DNA from: JAAXHB01 sp965214945 | GTDB taxonomy: Bacteria; Actinomycetota; Acidimicrobiia; Acidimicrobiales; Aldehydirespiratoraceae | Length of the DNA: 64,000 bases | Assembly: GCA_965214945.1 (NCBI GenBank) | Contig: OZ244029.1 | Location: 1,364,001-1,428,000, forward strand | Direction of reading: 5' to 3' | Shown here: piece after piece, positions 56,962 through 64,000 of the stretch | Layout: the number at the start of each line of letters is the position of its first letter | How positions within the stretch are numbered: position 1 is the first letter of the stretch | The notes under the pieces: model-generated | Databases searched by the model: none | Told to the model about the DNA's origin: nothing | What the model saw: only the letters and a program-made list of their open reading frames with translations | Made by a program: the position numbers and the translations under genes

Positions 56962-57759
56962 ATGGCAGCGACCGCTAAGGGTTCGCCTACCGGTACGTCC
57001 GCACGCAAGCTGGCTGTAGTGGTGATCCCGGCCTTCAACGAGGAGCAGGCCCTGCCGGCAGTGCTGTCGGAAATCCACCGGCAGCTGCCCCGCATGGACG
57101 CCATCGTCGTGGACGATGGCTCTGCCGACGCCACGTGCGCGGTGGCGCGCTCCGCTGGTGCCGCGGTAATACGACTGCCGTTCAACATGGGCATCGGCGG
57201 AGCGCTCAGGGCGGGGTTCCGTTACGCCTGCGAGCTGGGATACGGTGCCGCGGTCCAAATCGACGCCGACGGCCAGCACCGCCCTGATCAGGTACCAGCT
57301 CTGCTGGCCGCGCTACACGACGGTGCCGACATGGTGATCGGCAACCGCTTCGGAGCAGCCACCGACGGCGGGTCCGCCTACCGGGTCGGGGCGCTGCGCG
57401 GTACGGCGATGGCGGTTCTGCGTGTCGGCGTCCGCCTGCTGTGTGGTCAGCGCTTCCGTGATCCCACGTCGGGTTTCAGGGCCGTGGCACAACCGCTGCT
57501 AGGGGCTTTCGCGGCCGAGTATCCGGTGGAGTACATGGACTCCACCGAGGCGCTCGTGGCGGCATGCCGGGCCGGTTACCGCGTGGTGGAAGTACCCGTG
57601 CGGATGGAGCGCCGCGCCGGCGGTAACGCCTCAACGGGCCCTGTCCGGCTGGTGTATCATTATGTGAGGCTTGCCGTGGCGCTGCTCGGCGGATCGCGGC
57701 ATGTCTTGCCGAGAGCTGCAAGCAGCCGGGCGCAGAGCCCGCACAACGTCGTGCGGTAG
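56962..57759 (+). CDS. Glycosyltransferase family 2 (dolichyl-phosphate mannose synthase-like)
   Basis: 265 residues. N-terminal VVVIPAFNEEQALPAVLSEI, then AIVVDDGSADATCAVARSAG, IRLPFNMGIGGALRAGFRYA and the DxD-type QIDADGQHRPDQVPAL are the GT2 family core. PTSGFRAVAQPLLGAFAAEY follows. No C-terminal membrane domain, so it resembles the soluble DPM1/Ppm1 type. A GTG at 56959 is an alternative start. It sits with GT4 and AftD genes, suggesting transfer of a sugar to polyprenyl phosphate for the envelope. Confidence 0.9.
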   Translation: MAATAKGSPTGTSARKLAVVVIPAFNEEQALPAVLSEIHRQLPRMDAIVVDDGSADATCAVARSAGAAVIRLPFNMGIGGALRAGFRYACELGYGAAVQIDADGQHRPDQVPALLAALHDGADMVIGNRFGAATDGGSAYRVGALRGTAMAVLRVGVRLLCGQRFRDPTSGFRAVAQPLLGAFAAEYPVEYMDSTEALVAACRAGYRVVEVPVRMERRAGGNASTGPVRLVYHYVRLAVALLGGSRHVLPRAASSRAQSPHNVVR

Positions 57760-57770
57760 AGTCCGACGCC

Positions 57771-58952
57771 GTGCCGACCTTGGCTGAGATCGGCGAGCTG
57801 GCTGACGCCGCCGGTCTTGGAAGGGTTCACATCCTGGCCTGGCGTGATGCAGCGCACCCTGAGGCGGGAGGATCCGAGGTGCACGCCTCGCACGTGGCCC
57901 GACTGTGGGCCGCGGCGGGCCTGAAAGTGATGATGCGCACTTCTTCAGTGCCTAGCCGAGCCGCGACGACCCGCAGAGACGGCTACACGGTGATCCGCAG
58001 AGGCGGACGCCACACCGTGTTCGCGCGTGCCGTCGCAGCAGAACTGGCCGGGTGCCACGGCCGTCGCGACGCCTTGGTGGAGATCTGGAACGGTGTGCCG
58101 TTTCTGTCGCCGATCTGGGCGCGGGGCCCGCGGGCTGTGTGGCTTCATCACCCTCACACCGAGCTGTGGCGCCACAGGGTGTATCGCCTTGTTGCGCGGC
58201 TGGGGCGCACCGTAGAACGCGACCTGGCGCCGCGGCTGTACCGCCGCACGCCGGTGGTAACTCTCGCCGCCTCCACCAAGCGCCGCCTCGTGAACGACTT
58301 CGGCCTGCGTGACGAGTTCGTGCGCGTGGTGCCGCCCGGTATCGACGCCCGCTTCTGCGCCGACCCCTCCCAGCCACCCAGCGACACACCGCTGCTGGTG
58401 ACGGTCGGCCGACTAACGCCTTACAAAGGCCACGACCGAGTGATCCGAGCAGTGCACCGGCTGCGGCGATCCGACCACGACACCCCGAGCGTGTCGGCCA
58501 CCCAGCTGGCGGTGATCGGCGACGGAGAAGACCGCGCCCGGTTGCTAGCACTTGTGAACTCCCTCGAAGCCGGTGACTGGTGTCGGCTTACCGGGCGCGT
58601 GGACGACGACTCGCTCGTCGGCTGGTATCGCCGGGCTTGGGCTGTGGTCAGCGCCTCAGAGAGCGAAGGCTGGGAGATGACCCTCACAGAGGCCGCGGCG
58701 TGCGGCACGCCAGCCGTCGCCAGCGACATCGACGGCCACCGTGACGCCGTGGTGGACGGCATCACCGGCCACCTGGTGAGCGGAGACGACGCGCTGACGG
58801 CCGCCCTGCGGCTCATTGCCGGCGACCCCGGGCACCGTGATCGCCTCGGTACCGCGGCGCTGGGGCGCTCGGTGGAGTTCCGTTGGGAGCGCACCGCCTA
58901 CGACACGCTTGCGGTGCTCGCAGAACAGTGCGTTTCCGCTCGCCGGTGGTAG
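57771..58952 (+). CDS. Glycosyltransferase family 4
   Basis: 393 residues. N-terminal GRVHILAWRDAAHPEAGGSE begins the acceptor domain. C-terminal LLVTVGRLTPYKGHDRVIRA, the GT4 E-x7-E motif region SESEGWEMTLTEAAACGTPA and GHRDAVVDGITGHLV are clear. It follows the GT2 gene by 11 bases. Its end is 21 bases before the aftD-like start. It would use an NDP-sugar donor in the cytoplasm. Confidence 0.9.
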   Translation: MPTLAEIGELADAAGLGRVHILAWRDAAHPEAGGSEVHASHVARLWAAAGLKVMMRTSSVPSRAATTRRDGYTVIRRGGRHTVFARAVAAELAGCHGRRDALVEIWNGVPFLSPIWARGPRAVWLHHPHTELWRHRVYRLVARLGRTVERDLAPRLYRRTPVVTLAASTKRRLVNDFGLRDEFVRVVPPGIDARFCADPSQPPSDTPLLVTVGRLTPYKGHDRVIRAVHRLRRSDHDTPSVSATQLAVIGDGEDRARLLALVNSLEAGDWCRLTGRVDDDSLVGWYRRAWAVVSASESEGWEMTLTEAAACGTPAVASDIDGHRDAVVDGITGHLVSGDDALTAALRLIAGDPGHRDRLGTAALGRSVEFRWERTAYDTLAVLAEQCVSARRW

Positions 58953-58973
58953 CCGCCGACAAGTTGGCACAGC

Positions 58974-61900
58974 ATGTGGAAAACGCTGTGGAACAGGTGG
59001 ACAATGTTGTTCACTGTTTGCAGGTCTCTGTTGAAGAGCGGCCGTGGCGCCACAGCGGCGGCCGCGGTTGTAGCGGCTTACTTGCCGGTGCTGGCATCGA
59101 GTCCGGGCCTGGTGGGCGCCGACACGAAGTCGTATCTGTACATCGATCCCGGGCGGTTGATGAGCCGCGCCGCAAGCCTGTGGGAAGCCGACCGCGCGCT
59201 CGGGACGGTCACCCACCAGAACATCGGCTTCCTCTGGCCGATGGGACCCTTCTACTGGGTCTTCGACGCACTAGGTGTGCCCGACTGGGTCGCCCAGCGA
59301 CTCTGGACGGGCACAGTGGTCGCGGCAGCGGGACTCGGCGTGCTCTACCTACTACGAACGCTGGGCTTCAGCGGCCGCGGCACAGCGGTGGCCGTACTCG
59401 CGTACGAGCTGAGCCCGTATCTGCTGCACTACTCGGCTCGCATCTCTGCGGTGCTACTGCCCTGGGCGGGGCTGGGATGGCTGCTCGGCCTCACCGTGCG
59501 GGCAGCCCGCACGGGCGGCTGGCGACATCCCGCGCTTTTTGCGCTGACGGTCGTGACCGTCGGCAGCATAAATGCTACCAGTCTTGTCCTGGCCGGACTC
59601 GCGCCGGTGCTGTGGCTGGTTCACGCCGCGGCTGTGGACCGTGGAATCAGCGCTCGCGCCGCGCTCGGTGCCGCAGCACGGATCGGCGCGCTGAGCCTCG
59701 GCGTGTCGCTGTGGTGGGCCGCGGCGCTAGCCGTCCAGGGCGCGTTCAGCCTGCCTGTGACCCGTTACACCGAAACGTACGAAGTCATCGCTGCGGCCTC
59801 GACCGCGCCGGAGGTGCTGCGCGGCCTCGGGTACTGGTTCTTCTACGGCAACGACAAGTTCGGGCCGTGGATAGAGCCCAGCGTGTACTACACGCAGGGC
59901 GGATGGCTGATCTTTGTGAGCTTCGGCTTGGCCGTGCTGGCGCTGGGGTCGGCGGCCGCAGTGAGATGGCGCCATCGCGGCTTTTTTGTGCTGCTCGCCG
60001 CGGTCGGCGCCCTGGTGGCCGTCGGCGCGCACCCGAACGGCGCGCCGTCTCTGCTGGGCGGGCTGTTCGAGCACTTCGTGCGCACCGACGTGGGCTTGGC
60101 GATGCGGTCGCTGCCGCGGGCGGGGCCGCTGGTGGCGCTCTCGCTGGCTGTGCTGTTGGGTGCTGGCGTGAACGCCCTGGCCAGGCGCGTTCGCAGGATT
60201 GGCGCGTTGGTCGGTGTGGTGGTGTTGGCCGCTGTGCTGCTCAACAACCCGGCGATGTGGCGGCTGCGCATGATCGAGGATGGCCTCAGCCGTGGCGAGC
60301 ATCTGCCGGGCTACTGGCATGAGGCCGCCGCCGCGCTAGATACCGGCCGTGGTGACGGCTCGCAGCCCAGCCGCGTCTGGGAGGTGCCGGGGTCGGACTT
60401 CGCGTCGTATCGCTGGGGCAACACGGTCGACCCGATCACCCCGGGCCTCATCGACCGCGGCTATGTGGCCCGGGAGTTGGTGCCGTTCGGATCACCACAG
60501 TCCGCCGCGCTGCTCGGCGCCGTCGACCGCCGCCTTCAGGAGGGCACGATCGACGCCGACAGCCTCGCACCGATCGCGCGTCTGATGTCCGCGGGCGACG
60601 TCATTCACCGCGCTGATCTCAGCTTCGAGCGCTTTCGCACTCCCAGACCGGTGGAGACCGCCGAACTTCTCGACCGGACCCCCGGCCTGCGCCGTGCTGC
60701 GACGTTCGGCACGGCAGGGCCGAACGTCGCGGGGCCGCAGCAAACCCTGATAGACGAGATCCACCTGGCGCGGCCCGCTGCTCCGGCTCATCCGGCGCCG
60801 GTGATCATCTATGAAGTGTCCGACCCGCTTCCGGTACTGCGCACCCGACCGGTGGCTGGAGCGACTGTGCTAGCCGGAGACGCCGATGGCATCGTGGACG
60901 CCGCCGGAGCGGGGGTTCTAGACCTCAACCGCTCGCTTGTGCTCGCGGCCGACCTAGCAGCGGACCCGGCCCTCGCTAAGCGGGTTTTGGCCGGGCCGGT
61001 ACACGTCATCGTCACCGACACCAACCGGCGCCGGGCTCAGCGGTGGGGCACGCTGCGCGAGAACCGCGGCCACACCGAACAGTCTGAGGAGGTGCCGCTG
61101 GATTACGACCCGACCGACAACCGCCTCGAGGTGTTCGCCGCACCCGTGGACGCGCATCCCGACGACGTGCGCACGGTGAGCGAGCAGCGCGGACCGGTGT
61201 CAGCGCAGGCCAGCGCCCACGGCAATCCGGTGACCTACACCAACGACGACCGAGCCTATTTCGCCGTCGACGGCCATGAGGAGACCGCCTGGGTGGTGGC
61301 CGCGTTCGCAGAGGCCCGCGGTGAGCGTCTGCGGCTGCGGCTCGCCGAGCCCGCTGCGGTGGGCTCACTGCGGCTGCTGCAGCCATCGGGTCGGGACGAG
61401 CGGCACGTGCTGGAATCCGGCCGTCACATCACCGAGGTTAAAATCAGTGTCGACGGGCACACGGCCGCCGTCGCTGAACTCGATGAGCGCTCACACAGCG
61501 AGCCCGGCCAGACGGTTCCGCTGGGACGGGGCGACCAGAGCACCACCGCAGAGCTGATCGAGATCGAGATCACCGACACCGACGTGAGCCGCCGCGCGGT
61601 GTACCCGGGTATCGCGCCGGTGGGGTTCGCCGAGACGGATCTCGGGCTCGGGCCGGTCACTGAGGTGATTCGCACGCCGAGGGCGCTCACTGACGCCCTC
61701 GGCGCCCGCATCGACGACTACGCGTTGACAGTCGTGCTCACACGAGAGCGCTCCAACCCACAGGAGCCGGTGAGAGCCGACCCCGAGGCCCGAATGCTGC
61801 GCGCTGTGCCATTGCCAACAACCCGAGAGTTCACGGTCTCAGGCGCGGTGCGGCTCTCAGCGGTAGCTGCCGAACCGCTGATCGACGCGCTTGTCGCGCA

Positions 61901-63437
61901 GGCACCTATTGATGTCGCCGCCGCGACAGCGGCCTCTTCGGGGTATCTCGCAGGAGATCTGCCCAGCAGGGCCTCCGCGGCCTTTGACGGCAACCCGGCG
62001 ACTGCCTGGACGGGGGTGTTCGGGCCACAGAGTGGCCAGTGGATCGAGCTGAGCGCGTCTGAGCCTTTCCGGGCCGGACGGATAGAGATCACAGCGGTCG
62101 TCGACGCGCTGCACTCGACGCCTGAAACGGTTCGTCTGTTCACCGACGGTGAGGACCGCGGCGTGTTCCATCTCGAACTGATGCCGGAGTTCGACGGCAC
62201 AAAGCCCGGAGCCACCGCTACGGCGACGCTGCCGTTGAGCATCGAGTCTTCGACGGTGCGACTGGTGATCGAGTCAGCGCGCGAGCGGCTGACGCGCGAC
62301 TGGTACAGCAACGGCTTCGTTGCGCTGCCTGTGGCGCTGGCCGAGGTGCGCCTCAGCACCGCGGCGGCCCCGGAGCATTCCCCGAGAATCGCTTCGCGCC
62401 TCGACGCCGCACATCTCGACACCGGCTGCAGGTCTGATCTGCTGCGGGTCAACGGCAAGCCTGTAGCAGTGCGGGTGACCGGCACCGTGGCAGACGGCCT
62501 GGCTCGCCGGAAGCTGCGGATGGTCGGATGCGAGCCGGTGACCGCCGTCGCGGGCGAACTGCTGCTTGAGACAGCTCCCGGCGCTGAGACAGGCCTCGAT
62601 CTCGACCAGGTCGTCTTATCCAGCCCCAGGGCACTGGCCAATCCCAAAGACGGAATCGGCGCAGTGGACGCGGTGCGCCACAGTGACACCCGCTACACCG
62701 TTGAGGTGCCGCCTTCGGACACCGACAGATGGCTCGTACTCGGCCAAAGCCATAACCGCGGCTGGCGCGCCGTCGCGGGTGGCGCCGATCTCGGGGCGCC
62801 AGTGGTGATCGACGGGTTCGCCAACGGCTGGCTGCTCAGCGCCAGCAGCGACGCCGTCAGCGTAGAGCTTCGCTGGGCCCCGCAGCAGTCGGTTAACTGG
62901 GCGCTGCGCATCTCTGCGCTGTTCATGGCCGCGGCCGCCCTAGCGGCGTTGCGGGGGCGGCGCGACCGCGCAGAGGGCCTCGGGGCTGGTCGCATCGACG
63001 AGCCGTCTCAGCCGGCACTGAACTGGCACTCCGGCACCGCCGGCAGGCCGCCACGGCCAGTACCGGGACCGGGACAAATGGCCGCGGGCGTCGCGGCGGT
63101 CACCGTGGCCGGGGTAGCCGCGATCAACCTGCCGACTGACAGGCCGTGGCATCTTCTCGCCGCACCAGCGCTGGCCGCGGCGGCTTTGGCAGCCGCGAAG
63201 CTCCGGCCCGCCAAAGGCCTGCTGCCGCTACTGGCGTCGGCCTCGCTCGGGATCGCGGCCCTGTACGTACTGATCCAGCAATACCGGTTCCGCTATCCGC
63301 CCGATTTTGTTTGGCCCCAGCAGTTCGAGGCAGTTCACATCTTTGGGGTGCTGGCTGTTCTGTGCCTTGCCGCCGACTACGCCGTCACCGTGACTCTCGC
63401 GGGCGCTCGCGGCACGGCCGGCGGCCGTGCAGTCTGA
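58974..63437 (+). CDS. aftD: AftD-like alpha-(1-3)-arabinofuranosyltransferase
   Basis: 1487-residue membrane glycosyltransferase of the GT-C type. The N-terminal 450 residues carry about 11 membrane helices with HYSARISAVLLPWAGLGWLL, and LWEADRALGTVTHQNIGFLW, a motif region near the active site. A long extracytoplasmic part follows with discoidin/CBM-like modules (for example FAVDGHEETAWVVA and AFDGNPATAWTGVF). C-terminal helices are present. AftD adds branching arabinofuranose to arabinogalactan and lipoarabinomannan in mycobacteria; in Acidimicrobiia the polymer may differ. Homologues are usually about 1,400 residues, so this is complete. Confidence 0.88.
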   Translation: MWKTLWNRWTMLFTVCRSLLKSGRGATAAAAVVAAYLPVLASSPGLVGADTKSYLYIDPGRLMSRAASLWEADRALGTVTHQNIGFLWPMGPFYWVFDALGVPDWVAQRLWTGTVVAAAGLGVLYLLRTLGFSGRGTAVAVLAYELSPYLLHYSARISAVLLPWAGLGWLLGLTVRAARTGGWRHPALFALTVVTVGSINATSLVLAGLAPVLWLVHAAAVDRGISARAALGAAARIGALSLGVSLWWAAALAVQGAFSLPVTRYTETYEVIAAASTAPEVLRGLGYWFFYGNDKFGPWIEPSVYYTQGGWLIFVSFGLAVLALGSAAAVRWRHRGFFVLLAAVGALVAVGAHPNGAPSLLGGLFEHFVRTDVGLAMRSLPRAGPLVALSLAVLLGAGVNALARRVRRIGALVGVVVLAAVLLNNPAMWRLRMIEDGLSRGEHLPGYWHEAAAALDTGRGDGSQPSRVWEVPGSDFASYRWGNTVDPITPGLIDRGYVARELVPFGSPQSAALLGAVDRRLQEGTIDADSLAPIARLMSAGDVIHRADLSFERFRTPRPVETAELLDRTPGLRRAATFGTAGPNVAGPQQTLIDEIHLARPAAPAHPAPVIIYEVSDPLPVLRTRPVAGATVLAGDADGIVDAAGAGVLDLNRSLVLAADLAADPALAKRVLAGPVHVIVTDTNRRRAQRWGTLRENRGHTEQSEEVPLDYDPTDNRLEVFAAPVDAHPDDVRTVSEQRGPVSAQASAHGNPVTYTNDDRAYFAVDGHEETAWVVAAFAEARGERLRLRLAEPAAVGSLRLLQPSGRDERHVLESGRHITEVKISVDGHTAAVAELDERSHSEPGQTVPLGRGDQSTTAELIEIEITDTDVSRRAVYPGIAPVGFAETDLGLGPVTEVIRTPRALTDALGARIDDYALTVVLTRERSNPQEPVRADPEARMLRAVPLPTTREFTVSGAVRLSAVAAEPLIDALVAQAPIDVAAATAASSGYLAGDLPSRASAAFDGNPATAWTGVFGPQSGQWIELSASEPFRAGRIEITAVVDALHSTPETVRLFTDGEDRGVFHLELMPEFDGTKPGATATATLPLSIESSTVRLVIESARERLTRDWYSNGFVALPVALAEVRLSTAAAPEHSPRIASRLDAAHLDTGCRSDLLRVNGKPVAVRVTGTVADGLARRKLRMVGCEPVTAVAGELLLETAPGAETGLDLDQVVLSSPRALANPKDGIGAVDAVRHSDTRYTVEVPPSDTDRWLVLGQSHNRGWRAVAGGADLGAPVVIDGFANGWLLSASSDAVSVELRWAPQQSVNWALRISALFMAAAALAALRGRRDRAEGLGAGRIDEPSQPALNWHSGTAGRPPRPVPGPGQMAAGVAAVTVAGVAAINLPTDRPWHLLAAPALAAAALAAAKLRPAKGLLPLLASASLGIAALYVLIQQYRFRYPPDFVWPQQFEAVHIFGVLAVLCLAADYAVTVTLAGARGTAGGRAV

Positions 63438-63549
63438 GCACGCTCGCGGCACCCGCCGACCGGTCAGAGCGCCCAGCGGTTTACGCGTTCCGGACTCGTT
63501 GCTTGTTTATTTGCGTATCAAACGTCAGAGAGCCCGGCCGTCGGAGGGT
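63438..63549. other. Intergenic region between convergent aftD and gltD
   Basis: 112 bases including an AT-richer stretch (TTGCTTGTTTATTTGCGTAT at 63500-63519). No strong stem-loop with T-run is visible, so I do not call a terminator. No small gene is supported. Confidence 0.5.
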
Positions 63550-64000
63550 TCACGCAAGCGGCGCGGAGGTCGGCGTGACCACCGCGGGAAGGTCACTGGA
63601 GCCTGTGAGGGCCGCATCGACAGCCGAAGCACACGCTCTTCCCTCGGCTATGGCCCACACGATTAGGCTCTGTCCTCGGCCCATATCGCCGCAGACGTAC
63701 ACGCCGGGCACGTTCGTCGACCAGCGCTCGTCTCGGGCCACGTTGCCCCTAGGAGTGAACTCCAAACCGAGCTGCTCCACCAGCGGGCCGTGTTCAGGCC
63801 CGACGAAGCCCAGCGCCAGAAGCGCCAGCTGAGCGGGCACCTCCTCGGCCGTGCCGGGCAGCTCCGTGAAAACTGTGCGGCCGTCGTCAGCAACCGTCTG
63901 GGCGACTCGCACCGTGCTTAGCGCCCGCAGTCGCCCGGTGCTGTCCCCGAGGAACTTCAGCGTGCTGATCGCGTAGTCGCGCTGTCCTCCCTCCTCGTGA
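63550..64000 (-). CDS. gltD: Glutamate synthase small subunit, C-terminal part (truncated by window edge)
   Basis: NADPH-dependent flavin subunit that passes electrons to GltB for glutamate synthesis. The minus-strand frame is open to the window end. The visible C-terminal part has PAQLALLALGFVGPEHGPLV and VPGVYVCGDMGRGQSLIVWA plus AIAEGRACASAVD, the typical GltD ending (GDxRRGQSLVVWAI). The visible upstream frame reads RDYAISTLKFLGDSTGRLRA. The N-terminal Fe-S and FAD domains are outside the window. Confidence 0.9.
   Translation of the reverse strand, partial: HEEGGQRDYAISTLKFLGDSTGRLRALSTVRVAQTVADDGRTVFTELPGTAEEVPAQLALLALGFVGPEHGPLVEQLGLEFTPRGNVARDERWSTNVPGVYVCGDMGRGQSLIVWAIAEGRACASAVDAALTGSSDLPAVVTPTSAPLA

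Noticed and set aside
58883..60322. 479-codon plus frame inside the AftD-like gene
   Set aside because: Out of frame with AftD, Arg/Gly-rich, no motif. It is a GC-driven open frame.

Overview
The window is 64 kb of GC-rich bacterial chromosome, gene-dense and with no IS element, prophage, CRISPR array or rRNA that I can see. It reads as core genome of an actinobacterium. The support is a complete Pup-proteasome locus (pafC, pafB, pafA, prcA, prcB, pup, dop and an ARC/Mpa ATPase), a DUF3151 protein, the ftsE-ftsX pair, a CysNC fusion and an AftD-like arabinofuranosyltransferase. Several small or basic proteins resemble ones I associate with Acidimicrobiia, so that class is my best guess, but it is not proven from this window.

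Layout. 1-9.7 kb: the end of ftsE, ftsX, two acyl-CoA dehydrogenases, alanine dehydrogenase, the tmRNA gene ssrA, a zinc alcohol dehydrogenase, an arginine-rich conserved protein and an enoyl-CoA hydratase. 9.8-14.3 kb: Nudix and GNAT pair, an acidic zinc-ribbon protein, a double-domain ThyX-like protein and an M20 amidohydrolase. 14.3-33 kb, nearly all on the minus strand: a lipid-kinase-like protein, TatC/TatB, signal peptidase I, then the Pup-proteasome locus. An aapJQMP-type amino-acid ABC transporter lies between dop and the ARC ATPase. 33-40 kb: a 3Fe-4S ferredoxin, an HtrA-like protease, TrmI, a TtuA-like tRNA thiolase with an overlapping ubiquitin-like sulfur carrier, three small mostly membrane proteins, a LON-domain protein and a PBP4-like protein. 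40-47.5 kb: transketolase, transaldolase, then cysD-cysNC-cysC. 47.6-54.5 kb: a ClC channel, RNase D, rhodanese, MobA, DUF3151 and pyruvate kinase. 54.5-63.4 kb: a cell-envelope run (GDPD, UDP-galactopyranose-mutase-like flavoprotein, GT2, GT4, AftD-like). The window ends inside gltD.

How the genes work together. Pup (C-terminal Gln) needs Dop deamidation before PafA ligation, and ARC/Mpa feeds pupylated proteins to PrcAB; all these parts are present. PafB and PafC are the paired WYL regulators. The amino-acid importer inside the locus may tie uptake to proteolysis, which is inference. CysD with CysNC makes APS, and two different APS-kinase-type modules follow. TtuA and its partner form a likely tRNA 2-thiolation pair. 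The 54-63 kb run looks like a galactan/arabinan or related envelope polysaccharide pathway.

The observations I rate highest are the ubiquitin-like carrier whose di-glycine is buried by about 43 extra residues, the PBP4-like protein that keeps SxxK but lacks recognisable SxN and KTG motifs, the ThyX fusion with complementary motif changes, the two-kinase sulfate operon, the amino-acid transporter inside the proteasome locus, and a low-GC 54-codon reading frame that may be a gene remnant. Short (17-21 bp) direct duplications recur in several intergenic gaps.
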